Shown here piece after piece: positions 23,396 through 37,028 of a DNA stretch of 64,000 nucleotides. The DNA comes from Pteria penguin. Lineage: Eukaryota > Mollusca > Bivalvia > Pterioida > Pteriidae. A model generated the notes under the pieces. That model was given only the letters and a program-made list of their open reading frames with translations. It was not told where the DNA came from and did no database searches. The position numbers were made by a program, and so were the translations under genes. The number at the start of each line of letters is the position of its first letter. The first letter of the stretch is position 1. The stretch is from assembly GCA_035048485.1 (NCBI GenBank), contig CM068592.1, forward strand, positions 34,472,501 through 34,536,500, read 5' to 3'.

Positions 23396-24744
23396 CCTTT
23401 ATATTATTTACCGAAAATATATACGTGTATAAATTAAATGCACTATCTGTGTATTTCGACAATCAATGTCTCTTCAGACGATATCTGAAATATTTAAATG
23501 CTAGAAGAGCGAACTTTTTACCACACTGACCTAAAAGTAAGAGCCAAAGAACCAGCCTAAGAACAGATCTGTGTAAGAGGGAAATAGTCCATTATTGTAA
23601 TATAATTTACAAAACGTTGTTACAACGAATTCGAAGTATGTATTTACGTTTACTATAGAAGCACTAAAAATTGAGTTTCTGATATCAATCTATTTTACAT
23701 ATACTGTGCGAAATGTATTAACTGATTTCATCATCATCTACTTAGACGTGCAGACGATCTCAACAGCTTGGACATAACAACTGATGTCTCATTTCATAAT
23801 TGATCGATACAGCTAAAGTGAGTAATATGGCTGTAACAGACGGTTTGTCGCGTGTATCACGCAGGGAGTTCGCTAAATCAAAATTCTCTTTTTAGGTATT
23901 TCGCTTATGAAAAACTTTAAATAAATATTGGAGTTTTCCTTTTGTTGAATTTCGTCATATGATTGTTGTCTTTGTTATAATGCTATATCACACTTGTTAT
24001 ACTCTGACCATTGTGAATTTTGATATGACTGTTGGATATTACTAGGTTGCATAATTATATTGCATCAAGCGTGACCAGTCAGCTGTGGATGCGTGTTCAT
24101 CTATGGCATCTTATGCAGCCTCTGGTTCTTTTAGGAGGAGTCCGTGATATCCACTATATATGTTGTATTGTAGAACAGATATTCTTGATTGACTACTCTT
24201 AGGTATATTTGATATTTCACTTGAAGCGTCATTGGCAAATATTTGCATAGGTACATCACTTTGAGCTTGCCTATCATACATAATCAGCTAAAATGAAAAA
24301 CAAGAAGAAATTTGTGAACCTTTAAAATAGAATGGAATTAAATCCCAAGGAGAGTAAGGAAACCCTGTCACTTACTATCAATAGTCGAATCAGGTGAATG
24401 TAAATTGTCAACATAAGAATTTAATTAGAGAAACAAACATCTTAAACCAAAGGTTAAAGGATAAAAATCAGGGGAGTATAAATTTCGTAAGATAAAAGAA
24501 AACTTAAGATATGAAGCACAATAATTGTTTTATATATATAAGTTTATTTTCTTTAACTTTAAGTTCACTCGGATAGGTGATGCTCAGGTATTTGGCAATG
24601 TTGTAGAATATTTATTGAATTTGGTCATCTCGATATCTGTGTGAGAGGCATAACAGAAAGAATGGCCTATTCCTTGTATTTTGACTAAAATCTATGATTG
24701 AAATTCCAGTGATGATATTCAGAGCTCCCCGAGCTCCACTAGTG

Positions 24745-24845
24745 AGTGCTCGGGTAGTTCAGTCGGTTAGACGGTCGGATGCATGACAGCTAGGTGATTC
24801 GATACCATAAGTCGTGGGTTCAAATCCCCGTCGGGAAACGAATAT
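24745..24845 (+). repeat. tRNA-like SINE head
   Basis: TAGTTCAGTCGGTTAGACGG (A-box-like) and GTGGGTTCAAATCCCC (B-box-like) are spaced as in a tRNA promoter, but the acceptor stem does not pair and the D-to-T interval is too long for a tRNA. I read it as the Pol III head of a SINE, followed by sequence up to an (AT)n tract. Confidence 0.55.
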
Positions 24846-24970
24846 AAGTGAAATATAGGGTGCCTTAACTGTAGTATCTTTGTGCTTTATATGTTTGTCT
24901 AATTTGTCTTTATTTCTACAGGTATTTCTTCGGAGATCCAAGGTCCATTATACTCCCGGGTGTTTCACTG

Positions 24971-25112
<142 letters not shown>

Positions 25113-26011
25113 ATATAATTAGCTAATGTAATATTGCTAATACTCACTTATTTGTCATCAAGATAAAACCCCAATTCTCACTATCTCTCCTACAGACAAA
25201 CCCACGGACAGAGCTGGTCATAAAATTTTTCACATAATTAATTACAGCTAAAATGGGCTTTTGTATACCCTCGGGACTAACAGTTCACCAGCAGTTGTTT
25301 CAACCAAATGAAACGTGAATTATTTTGTAAACCATATGTACATACCATCGAACCATACTGTGATTTACAGTATGGCATACAAACGGATGTTGTCTTATTT
25401 CTACTATAAATCGTGCGTAGACTGAATAGCAATCGGTTAGGGTCAACGAACTCATACATCATGTAAATGCACACTCTCTTGGGATAGGTAACAATGTGAT
25501 TGATAGAAATGAAGAGTCAGTTATTTATTTCATTCGGTATGTGCTCTCTCTCTCTCATAAAGATTTATAGTTTATATGATGCCTTCATTTTCTGTTAATT
25601 TTACATCTTTTCCTCGAAACCGGAATATGTCACATTTATCCTACCTTAAATACCCACTCAAAGGGCACATAATCTGTATCAGTTAACGTACTCATACGAC
25701 TCACACGGCTGAGTAAAAAATCTTTATGCTTACTTCTACAGTAAGCTTTGAAATCTGCGTCTGCTTGTATTTAACTGCCAGCATTGCAGATAATTTTCGA
25801 ATTATCCAAACATATTCAGGACAGAATATAAAAACTTCGTATCATGTTACAAGGTCATAAATTGATAAATGTTTCAGATTTACTCGTGCTGAAATTGGAT
25901 ATTGTCGTCAAATTATGTTAAGGGAATATGATATAAAGGCCAGTTTCATCTATTTATCACTTCGAGGCACTGAAATATACATGTATCACGATGAAGTATA
26001 AGCATCCATGG

Positions 26012-26080
26012 TGGCAAATGCCAGGAATGACAAAGACTGATTAATTTTAGAATGGATGTCACAGACAAAAGTATAGATAA
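26012..26080 (+). promoter_or_regulatory. Decayed promoter of gene B
   Basis: Aligned with A and C, the three TGTCA half-sites read TGGCA, TGCCA and TGACA (26012-26032), so two of three are broken. The TATA element TGTATATATACA reads GTATAGATAAAC at 26071. Confidence 0.55.
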
Positions 26081-26090
26081 ACATTTAAAT

Positions 26091-29000
26091 ATGCCGGTTT
26101 TCAAGACGAAAAAGCATACAATTGAGTTCCGGTATATTTCCATTTTGATTCTGGCGTGTCTGTCGCTACAGATAAACGGTAAGATTACAGAAATTTATTA
26201 CATATAAATACTTGATACAATACGTTATAATACCAGAGCACGAGTAACGACTGCACAATTTAAAGACTAACTGCTGCAATTATATCTTTTATACATAGAT
26301 AAATGTACGTCTTAATGACCAGTCACACCAAGTCAGTAGATATCAGGGGATTGAGGAAGAGAAATGTATGTCTTAATGATCAGTTACACCAAGTCAGTAG
26401 ATATCAGGGGATTGAGGAAGAGAAATGTATGTCTTAATGATCAGTTACACCAAGTAGGTACAAGGCAGGGGACTGAAGTAGATAAATGTACGTCTTAAAT
26501 ACCAGTCACACCAAGTCGGTACAGGTCAGGGAATTGATGTAGATAAATGTACGTCTTAATGACGACTTGTACTAAGTCGGTACAGGTCAGAGAATTGAGG
26601 AAGGGTGTGTAAAATTAGATTAAATATTACATTACGTAAGGTAGTATCGCGGTTGGAATCAAACAAGTGAAAAGAAACTGTAGGTCTGCTTTTTCTGTTA
26701 GTTTTGTTTCAAATAATTTATATAACATAAATATATAAATGGATACTTTCTGTTTGCATGTGACTATATTCCTGAAATTTACTGAAAGCGACGTAAACAT
26801 CTATCAACAAACAACGTTATCTGGTACCTAGAAACTTATCTTGATTTCATCGTCATTCAGAGAGTCGTGTTTAAACTTGCCGGATATGTAATTGTAATTT
26901 TACAACAGCAGGGTATTATTAATAACTTCAATAATATTACTCACAAGTTTCTTTTCATGTTTCACTTCAGCAAAAGGAAAGTATGGAAAACTATGTACAT
27001 CATACGATATAGGCGAGGAAGTAGATCAATTACAGCCTGGTTATGGACAAGAATGTAGATTTTCTGATAGATACAGTTACATTGTTGAGGAAAATGACCA
27101 AGTCAAAGTAGAAGAAAAACCAAGAAAAATATACTGTAAGGAGTGGAAATGTCCCACTGTAACTTGCAACACAACCATTAAAGGAGAAGATGGATGCTTG
27201 CAATGTATAGGTTGTATGCCTTATCAATAATATTATATCAATAATGTAATTGCTCATATCATGAAAAAATAAGTAACTTCATAGCATCAGGATTAAAAAA
27301 TGATGTATCTATTAACATAAGAATAGAATAATGTTATATCTTTCGAGGACATACTTGTCATAATTACCAGGCATATAAGATCTGAAGTTTTGAGATGGAT
27401 GTGTTTTGGCTTTGGTGTGTAAGACTGTTGGCTGATACGTGTACTCTTCAGCTGTTGTGGATTTCCCTAGTTTCAGTTGTGAGGTAAAGTCCCCACCGCC
27501 TTGACTAACAGGGCGGTGGAGGGACTATATGACGGGCCATGTCCAAACCTCTTTCAGAGACATGGTCCTGAACCTCGTGCCCCCTGACTGTTAGTCGGGA
27601 CTCCTACAGATCTAAGGTCTTAGCTCGCTTTCAGACTGGCAGAGCACGGTTTATCATGTTGATGTCGCATATATTTTAATATCATTATGTGTTTTACAAT
27701 ACCTTACGTGTTTATATTTTTATGACCTCTTAATATGCGATACCTGTTGATCCTTGTTCTTAACATGGAGGATTATTTATAAATTTTTAAATGTACGTCC
27801 TTTGGTTGTTCTGCTGTTACGGTGAGTGGGAAGGTGGGCCCGTAAACCGGTTAACCACACCATTTGTTTGGCTCTAGTCAAATTAAATGACCGTCCTAAG
27901 TCGTTATCGTAATTGCACTACAATCAAATATTTTTGTAATGTGTTATATGTGCTAGTATATCATTTATATTCATGTATTGTATAGCTCTATGGTGACTTC
28001 TGCCACATAACTGAGCGAGTAACTCCTCTTTTTTTCTTAAAGGTATTAAATTGTTGAATATGGGAACATCACTTTCACAGATATTTTAAAACCACACCAA
28101 TCAAATGCACATGACAATATAGACTGCCTCAAGTCCATATCATATTTTTCATTGTTTTCAATTACCATTATATATGTGATGAACTCGGCTTGCTGGTTTG
28201 TCAAGTGGTTTGGAATATTTCAAAGGTATTGGGTAGTATGATTTTAGTTGATATTGTAGACATAAATTTTCATCTCCAGTATTCCAGTATTACAACTCGC
28301 GACAACTAGACTGATTTTAGAATGTTGTATCTAGAGATACTTTTTCGAATTGAAACTTCATATATGATCCAGATTCTATTTGAACCTGTGGTCTTTACAT
28401 TGAAGATTTTTTTTTAAATGTTTATAGGAAGTTTGCAAATAATTGTAACTGAGTGCAGAATCAATGGATATAAACTTTCTATATTGGTCGCAATGGACTA
28501 ATTCCGAGTTTTGGATTAGGCTTTATATTTTTTAAATATTACTATAAAAAGCACGTGACTACGGACAAATATGGAAGTATTGAGTGAATATCACCTTTTT
28601 TTTCATTGGTTTGTTTCACTTGTAATCCTTTTATTTTAACTAATCATAAAGAATATTGTTCAAATCACGTGCCTACGGACAAACAATTCCACGTAAATGT
28701 AAGATTTTATAATAAACGAAACGAAACTCGGAAATGGCCTATTTAGATCTATTTTGCCATGTCATATTTTCATAATATAATGTGAGTTATTCGTATGATA
28801 ATAAAAGATAGTAAGTCGTTTTCCTGGTCATGATTATTAACTGTTACTTTTTTGTGCTTTGCACCAAAGGTGGGTGTAACCTGTCGGTAGGTGATGCTTA
28901 CTCCACCTTAACGTATCAAGTCATCTTGGATTCTCTAGAAGTTCATGTTTGCCTATTACTAAGATTTTTTTTGTGATTTACACATACATTCCGAGAATGT

Positions 29001-29709
29001 TGACAAAGCCTTGTATTCCGAAATTTACTTCAATGGTTAAAACGTTTTTGAGTTGTAAGTGTCCTGATGCCATTTCGGGATATACATATAGCATAATAAT
29101 TACTGTGGATATTAGTGTTGAGTGTTCATGAAAACAGGTGAACCCCGAGAAAACCCAGAAATTGTTTGGCAGCTGAACTATTTCAAATCATGTCACTTGT
29201 CCCTGAACAGTACCAGTATTGTTTTCGGTGCTTTTGTACTAACATTAAATATATACCGAAAATTTTCAGTCATGAAATTTATAAATCTCTCAAAAACTAA
29301 GGATTATCTCTCTCATGCATAGCTCTGTCCTTGGATTGAATCTTTAGCACACTTTTCGGGCACTTTTGATTTATCTCTGCTCTTCAAATATTAATGTATT
29401 ATTAGAAAGCCAATCATTCTGCTATGAGCATTACCGAAGAGACATAAGTTGACGAAATGTGTATTTGGTGCAAAAAACATAAGCGTATATATTCTAATGG
29501 TCATTATTGTACCACTATAACTTATGACTATTCCTGTCTTCATGTTAATTTTAGAGTCAGAATGCCAATGGGGAGGAAAGATCTATAAGAACGGTACTGG
29601 CGGAACTTGTGTTGATGGGTGTAATCGTTGCTCCTGTTCAGTTTGGGATAACCAAAGTGGAATTGGGGCTACATTCATAGGCTGCAGTGATTTATCTTTT
29701 TGCTCCTGA
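26091..29709 (+). CDS. Gene B: 14-cysteine protein paralogue with lost ancestral start codon
   Basis: Exons by homology to A: exon 1 ends 26178, exon 2 26971-27210, exon 3 29555-29709, all with intact GT-AG borders and frames. The ancestral ATG position (26121-26123) is ATT. A 2-bp deletion upstream relative to A brings an ATG at 26091 into frame, which would add ten residues (MPVFKTKKHT) before the hydrophobic core ISILILACLSLQING. However, that ATG lies only about 20 bp after the degraded TATA box, so it may fall outside any transcript. Exon 2 carries IVEEND and CNTTIKGEDG; exon 3 carries CQWGGKIYKNGTGGTC and IGATFIGC. All 14 cysteines and their spacing are kept. AATAAA at 29757. It is either a recent pseudogene or a gene with a shifted start; I lean to a gene silenced at its 5' end. 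Confidence 0.6.
26296..26605. repeat. About 61-bp minisatellite in intron 1 of gene B
   Basis: About five units of the array described in gene A, including a recent perfect duplication (TCAGTAGATATCAGGGGATT repeated at 26333 and 26393). Confidence 0.8.
27481..28038 (+). mobile_element. 5'-truncated PLE (PLE1 family) in intron 2 of gene B
   Basis: Only the last codons and the 3' non-coding part of the family are present, ending in CTCCTCTTTTTTTCTT. Gene A keeps the related empty site (CAGTTGTAAGCATCGTTAAA at 18028-18047). The 5' junction has a short foldback: GTCCCCACCGCC at 27489 pairs with GGCGGTGGAGGGAC at 27512, a small inverted duplication of the element's own sequence that could arise from a template switch during insertion. 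Confidence 0.88.
29224..29485 (+). repeat. PLE4-type terminal repeat upstream of exon 3, gene B
   Basis: Orthologous to 20697-20895 and 38825-39068: GTGCTTTTGTACTAACATTA, CTCTCATGCATAGCTC, GAAATGTGTATTTGGTGC. Confidence 0.7.
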
Positions 29710-29847
29710 AGAAAACAGGCCACAGTAAAGAAAACATGATAGATATACATTGCAGAAATAAAACTTTCAAAGACTGAGACCGTGTTATTTCTATTGAATA
29801 TATAATTTATTCTTATGAAAGTAAGAGAAAAAGGTAGAAATCAACAG

Positions 29848-29903
<56 letters not shown>

Positions 29904-29904
29904 C
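29848..29904. repeat. (CAT)n microsatellite
   Basis: About 19 CAT units lie downstream of gene B. The orthologous site holds about 8 irregular units in C (39430-39464) and only a seed in A (near 21214). Confidence 0.95.
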
Positions 29905-30274
29905 TAGCGCCAATGCTTGTTACTGTTGACAATGTTGTGTGAGATAATGGCACAATTAATACGGGTTTCATCATTTGTAATATTAAGTGGTATGACGTTT
30001 TTTTTTTTGCAAAATAGCCAGACAACAACATTCCATTCAGATTATTGTTATAGCAAAATATAAGCTGTAAAATATGAAGATAAAAGGTTACATTTGAATG
30101 TGATATGTCACGTCACCACGAACATTAGATAACTAGAGGGGAGTACAGATTCGCATGCAAAAGTAAAACCTTTAGGTCTATATATAGATACTATCGGTCA
30201 GTACATATACATGTATATTCGAGCTCAGGGTTTCGTGGTTGTGACAGTCATTAATATTTGAGTCATTGGGCTTA

Positions 30275-30990
30275 CTTGGAATGACATTCGGAACGAATCC
30301 GTCAAGACAGATACTGCATTCCTTGAGCTGGATCCTGTTATCATGGGAATTTAGATAGGTTCAAGGCTAAAAAATATATTGAATACAAATGATGTAGTCC
30401 TCGAGTCCATATGTAACAAAAAAAAAAAAAAAAACCAAAAAAAACCCAAAACTAGGATATCAAATAGAATCATGACTCTAATTCGATCTTTGGTCTACCT
30501 ATGCATTGACGAGAAGGTTCAGGTTAGGACCGCTCATATTCCTAGTTTTAAATAACACTCGTGCTAGCATTTTTGCCCTTCTTCATGTAGGTGAAAGTTC
30601 CATATCATCCAAAACTCCTGCATTCCAGGTTCTAGCCGTCAATTAATACAATATGGCCGGGAATACCAACATTATAGTAATGAGAAGGCAGTAGAAATGA
30701 CCAGCTCACACTGGTTTCAAGACAAGGAATCAATTACTCCTCTAAAACTGTCCGTCTTTTTTTCTTATTTGTCAAGGAATTCAGCTCCAAGACCAAATAT
30801 TCATGGTCTATTTTGCTGCATTTAAATTGCAAGCCCCTAACCACTTATCAGTTTAGTTGCATTTAAAGGAAGCACTACAATTTAAAGAGATCGATTCACA
30901 TACTTCTGCAACTTTCTAAGATTTCAAACAATTTACAGATCATATTAGCCATGCTTTTTCCTTAAGGCAACCATGTTGATATCCTCAGTC
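30275..30990 (+). mobile_element. DIRS-like relic, second copy (plus strand)
   Basis: This is the same family as 6075-7480 but inverted. RNase H-like remnants (TTCGATCTTTGGTCTACC) pass by an internal deletion directly into the recombinase catalytic domain (ALLHVGESSISSKT, then PLTTYQFSCILKEAL). Multiple stops; inactive. Confidence 0.72.
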
Positions 30991-31029
30991 GATTTCGGAT
31001 TGACAGAGTAGGATATTTTTATTCTCGAA

Positions 31030-31145
31030 ACGTCAATTTATGAAACCTGACATTCAGAAAACCTAATACTGTAAGTAAATTCAAACGTTGCATTATGATT
31101 TTCTACACTGTCAGAATTTTCTAAACATAATTTTCATTTTAATTA
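31030..31145 (+). repeat. Dispersed repeat, inverted partner of 40030-40175
   Basis: CCTAATACTGTAAGTAAATT, GCATTATGATTTTCTACACT and TTTCTAAACATAATTTTCAT are the reverse complement of a stretch just beyond gene C's 3' flank (40030-40175). The family is unknown. Confidence 0.6.
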
Positions 31146-32589
31146 ATTAATTTATTTATTTATTTATTTTTTTGGAACGTTGAGTGATGTTATTATTGTG
31201 AATAATTGTCAAGCGGAAAGGGTTACTATTCTAGGGGCGACCCCTTGATTCAAAGGAGAGTGGTGGGGGGAGGCTGGAAATTTTGGTCAAATGGAATTAT
31301 TTATTTACAGATCTTTGAATGATAGAAAAGTTATCTCCGTGTTATCCTGGGACAGATTATTTTCGTGATATTTTTGTCGTTAATAAATACTTAGAATTGT
31401 ATGATTAATGTATACAATTAAACAAGCACATGCTAATATAAGAAAATTTCCCTTCATCACTGTAAAAGGATATGTTAAAAAGTGTTGCTTTTTTGTTTTT
31501 TGCATTTTTGACTTACCTTGATCTATGGTATTATAATGCAAAAAAAGAAGCATTTCATAAGTATTTTGAAAATATATGATATATCAATTTTTCACTTTTT
31601 CTTTTCTTCACTATTTCTTTGTTGAGTATGAGGAAGCTTGTAAGGTATATAGTAAAGATGTTCCTATAAAATATAGATGTTTTACAAGTTATAAAGAAAC
31701 TTTTAAAAGACTTAAAAATGTGCAATGTTTTTATGTTTCATGAGAGCGATATAGGCCCACTTGGACCTCCAGTTACTTAACATGTATATTACGTGAATTT
31801 TTTGTTGGTTTTATTTTTGTACTTAATAAAGTTATGTTTCTTTTTATTTCACATTTAAAGGTATTAAAATCATTTGACTTATGTTTTGTTGCACTGAATT
31901 GAAATGAAACTGAACTGAACAAGATTGAAACACCGAACTAATATGGCCACCATAAATTTTAAAATGCACATGATTTAATTTGAACATCGACTTTGCATAT
32001 GTGCTCATGTGCGAGAAGAAGCGATTTCAATTGAGACTCAGTTTGGCCACTCGTTTTAACGTTGCCATATCGGTGTGCCTGTGGTATAAATGACGGGCGG
32101 ACAGCGGCAAAGGGAGTCAGGGAAAGGAATTGAAAATTAGCAACGAGGGAACATGAACGCCGTTGATCCAAACGAGATTCTGAAGGGAAATCTCTCAGAA
32201 AGCAGAGGGTACTTTTGTTAAACATATTGAATGGAGTGATTCATCCAATGCTACAAATTCTGCTGAAATACCAATTATACAATTAAACTACGCCCCAGTT
32301 TTCCCTACAATTTTCAGCGCTATATTTGCATGATCTGGTATTTATGCATGTCCAGCATCCAGTATATTTATTTTCGCTTCAGTCAAAGCTAGATTTTTTT
32401 TCATTTTCAGCATATTGGGGTCAGAATATTTATTTCCAAGTGCTAGCTCCCCCTCCCTCAGAATCAATGGGCCGTCCCCAAAAAATCAATATTTGTACAC
32501 AGTTCGATAAAATTTGTCTCTCCAGTGATTGTCCTTGACAAAAATAATGATGATATAAAGATAATATTATATATACACACTTTATCTAA
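31146..32589. other. Non-coding stretch
   Basis: No gene is seen. It holds a TTTA run at 31152-31170, several AT-rich low-complexity stretches and short unrelated ORFs without recognisable motifs. Around 32415-32485 a TTGGGGTCAGAATATTTATT block resembles a dispersed repeat edge. Confidence 0.4.
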
Positions 32590-33506
32590 AAATTTTCATA
32601 TGGAAGAAATGCATTTGCTTTCACCAAATAAGAAATGACAACATAACTCTGCAAACTAGATATAATTATGCTAGATCTAGTCGGACACAGCCTGGCTAAA
32701 AATATTAGAGATCTAGTCGATACATGTATATCCCAGATGTGAGATGACATAGAGATAACATATTATAACTCGATTTAAATTCAATTTATTCTTGATCTTA
32801 ATTTAATAATAATGACGAGTAAATTGAAGAAAATTAGAATTAGAAGATGTGATTAATACGTCTCATACGTCTAAACCAAAAGTTTACCGAATTTACAGTA
32901 AATGAGTTGATGACAACAGATAGGACATCCCAACTGAAAGACCATGGACTCAGCCGTATAAAAAAGTTGTCACAAATATGTAGAATAAGCACATAAAATG
33001 ATATCACAACAATGTTCGATTGTCAATTGAAATGATAATCGTCACCGATCTGGGTTGGCTTATCGATGTGTTCATTTTCCAATTTACCACGGCAGCAGTA
33101 CATTCATAGAACACACATCTTTATGAATAGTTATCCGTATTGAGGACATGGGGTATACTAATGAAATATTAATATTTAAAGTATAAAGTGAAAGAAATTT
33201 GAGCCAACCGTGTTCTGCCCATTTGAAAGCAAGCTAAACTTCTTGGTCTGCTGAAGTGCTGACTAACAGTCACAGGGGAGGATGTTCAAAAAAACGTAAT
33301 AAATAGGTGTTATAAATATACAATAATTACGTTTTAAGGAAACAATACGGAAAATTAATGGTTCATGCAAAATCCTTATTTGCACATATCCAAACCACGG
33401 TATGAGTTTTCAATTCCTTATTCAATTGCGTCTTGTTTGATGCTTAATATCAGAATGGGATAAAAGCAGACCGTTAATATTAATTGGAACTCTTCACTGA
33501 TTAAAC

Positions 33507-33800
33507 TCGGTGTCATTATAGACTTAACTGTCGAAGTGACTAAAGTAGTTTGGTTAAGATTGACTGAAACTGCAGTAAAACTCGGTGTGAGACTTGGTTT
33601 TGACTGCCTGAAACTGTGGTGAAACACGGTGTGACTATAGACTTAATTAGTTTGGTTAAGACTGACTAAAACTGTGGTAACTCTCGGTGTGACTATAGAC
33701 TAACTAGTTTGGTTAGAACTGACTAAAATTTCAGTAAAACTTGGTGTGACTATAGATTTTTACTAGTTTAAGTAAGACTGACTGAAACCGTTGTCCAATA
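33507..33800. repeat. 58-bp minisatellite, about 5 units (copy 3)
   Basis: Same unit as at 9195-9440; the most degenerate of the three arrays. Confidence 0.85.
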
Positions 33801-36800
33801 TCACAGTTACAGAGTTGGCAACCTTCTTTCTTATTTATCGAAAATATAGTATAAAGTGTATAAATTAAATCATCTGCGTAATTTGACAATCGATGTCTTT
33901 TCAGACAATAATTAAAATAATTTAGATGTTTGAAGAACAAACTTTTTACTTAATTTACCTAAAAGTAAGAACCAACACCCCCCCCCAAAAAAAAGAAGAA
34001 GAAGAAACTAGCTTAAGAATATATCTGTGCAAGAGGGAAATCATCCATTATTTCAGAATAATTTACAAAATTTTGTGACAAGGATTTGGAAGTATGTATT
34101 TACGTTTAGTATAGAAGCGCTGAAAGCTGAGTTTCTGACAAAGATCTGTTTTACATATACTGTACAAAATATATTAGCTGATTTCATCATCATCATCATT
34201 TACTTGGATGTGCAGACGATCTCAGCAGCTTGGACATAGCCAAGGATGTCTCATTTGAAGATTGATCGATACAGCTAACCTGAGTAATGTGGCTGTAACA
34301 GACAGACTCATGTATTTCGCTAGATAAAAATTCTCTTTTAAGAAATTTCGCTTACGAAAATCTTTAAGATAAATATTGGATTCGTCTTTTTGTTAATTTT
34401 TTTATTTAATTGTTGTCCTTGTTAAATTATTTGTATTGTGATAAATTATATCACACTTCTTATACTGACGATTGTGACTTTTGATATGACTGCTGTTATA
34501 CTAGGTTCGATAATTATATTGCATCACATCAGGCGTGACCAGTCAGCAGGGGATGATTCGCCATCCATGGCATCTGATCCAATCTTTGGTTCTTTTAGGA
34601 GGAGTCTGTGATATCCACTATATATGTTGTATTGTAGAACATATATTGTTGATTGACCACTCTTCGGTATATTTAATATTTCACCTGAAACCTCATTGGC
34701 ATATGTTTTGCATAGGTACAAAACTCAAAATATGAAGTATAATTATTTCTTTAACTTTAAGTTCACTTGGCTAGGTGATGCTCAGGTATTTGGCGAATGT
34801 AGAATATTTAATTGAATTTGGTAATCTATATATCTGCGTGAGAGGGATAACAGAAAGAATGGCCTATTCCTTGTATTTTGAATAAAATGCTATGACTGAA
34901 ATCCCAGTGATGATATTTCAGACTTATTCTTTGTATGTTTTGAAATTGTTTTTGTGTGTAATTTCCCTTGTGTCATTTTGCCTTAGTACTAGACAAATAG
35001 TATTTTTTTTTCGTTCTATCAATATATGTAAGTTTCTATATATGTTGATATAATTACCGTAGAAATTAAAAATATATATCATGGTAAATACTTCTTTACA
35101 GGGACTTAAAATATAAGAATCATGTAGATTTTTAAGTTCCTATAGGCCTCTCCTTTGTAGTACTGTGGTCTGGCATTAACACTTAGTTGACACATATTCA
35201 TGTCAGTAGACAGAGGAAATTACAGGAAAATTCTGATCTGAAGTTTGACATGGTGTCTGCAATTGTGATACCCCATGATAAATAATAACTATCGCCTGAT
35301 TCCATCATCCTTTCACTCACTTCAATGAAGATATACATAGCCAGTTCACGATACTTCAATGTGCTCCGATGATAAATGATAGATACCTGATCAATTGCAC
35401 AATTTCTGAATATAGCATAATGTTTTTTCCTGAAAATCAATATCGAAGAAGTACCAAACCGTTAATCATTCTCAAAGTCCAAGGTAAATTAGCTACATTA
35501 TCTCTTGAAACAAACGTTCGAAAAATAAGCATACGTTTATAAAATAATCATGATAATGTAGTATTGCACCGATTTCATTTCTCTTATCAATTTTATCATT
35601 TATCACCTTGACCGACTTCATTATTTGAGTGTGTCTGTTACCTCTTGACCGACTTCAATATTTGAGTATGTCTGTCATTCGCAAGAAGTCTTTATTGTCA
35701 TTACCTTCTCAAAAAATCATTCCCATCTTTTCATTTTTGATCAAAGTTAGAATAATGACCTTACCCAAGATCCATAACAAGTTATTTGTTTTATGCCCAA
35801 ATTGGTAAAGGAGTGAATTGATAAAACAAGTTGTCGAAATGCACAATAAAGTGACAGGGAAAGACATCTGGTATCTGTGGGTCAGAAGTCACCAGGAGAT
35901 GTAAAATAAAAGTGTAATTAATCAAGTATCAAATATATATAGGTTCTATATCGGTGGATATCGATGCTTCAGTAAGATTTATTCATATCATAATCCCTAA
36001 TAGATTTTGTGATTCAAAATCTCCATAATGATTGAAGAAATCTATTTATTTATTTAGCTGCTGTTATATTTTTATCTGTAATCAAGATAAAAATTCCGAA
36101 CCACTTTGAATAAATGCTCATCTCTCCCCTACACAAAAATCTGTGGAAAAAGTCATTGCATTTATCCCAGTATTAATCAGCGCTAAAAACTGGGCTTTTG
36201 TATACCCTCGGGACTTACAATTCACTAGCAGTTGTATCAACCAAATAAAACGTGAATTATTCTAAGCGTAATTGATAGATGTAGAATGTCGGTTTTCATT
36301 CCCTCTCTCTCTGCAATTGGAGAATTTCTTTATACAGAGTTATTTTCCTCTTTTTTTAAGATACTAATTTCAAAAATTATCGTGACTTAGTTTCTATGGT
36401 CCCTTCATTTCATTTTAATTTTACATCTTTTTTCCCACAAAACCGGATTACATCACAGTTATACGTTAAATAGTCCACGGGCAGATCAATCTGTATTACT
36501 TAAATTAGTCATGATTAGTCCATTGACCGTTCTAAGTAGGCTCCTAAACTGATTTATAAGAAATAATTTGTGATGTCTTTCTTTGTCTTTATTGTTTGCT
36601 TTTTTGTCTGTGATGATTTTTTGTCATACAGCTGAGTCAAATGTCATTTTGCTTACTTCTAAAGTGATCTGGTTTTACTTGTATTTAACTGCCAGCATTG
36701 CGGATAATTTTGGAATTATCCAAACATATTCAGGACAGAATATTAAAACTTTTTATAATGGTAAAGTGTCATAAATTGATAAATGTCTTGTATTTACTCA

Positions 36801-36915
36801 TGATGAAATTGGAAATTGTCGTCAAACTATGTTAAGGGACTATGATACAAAGGCTAGTTTCATTTCGAGGCACGGAAATACACATGTATCATCAATGAAG
36901 TATTAGCACTCAAAG

Positions 36916-36986
36916 TGTCAGATGTCAGCAATGACAAAGGGTAATAAATTTCAGAACAGATGTCACACACTAAGTGTGTATATATA
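36916..36986 (+). promoter_or_regulatory. Proximal promoter of gene C (TGTCA cluster and TATA box)
   Basis: TGTCA at 36916 and 36923, TGACA at 36932, and TATATATA at 36979-36986, with the intervening TTTCAGAACAGATGTCACA block conserved with gene A. Confidence 0.6.
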
Positions 36987-37028
36987 CAACATTCAAAAGA
37001 GCCGGTTTTCAAGACATAAAAGCATACA

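Noticed and set aside
24745..24845. tRNA gene
   Set aside because: A- and B-box-like motifs are present but the acceptor stem does not close and the interval is too long; a SINE head fits better.
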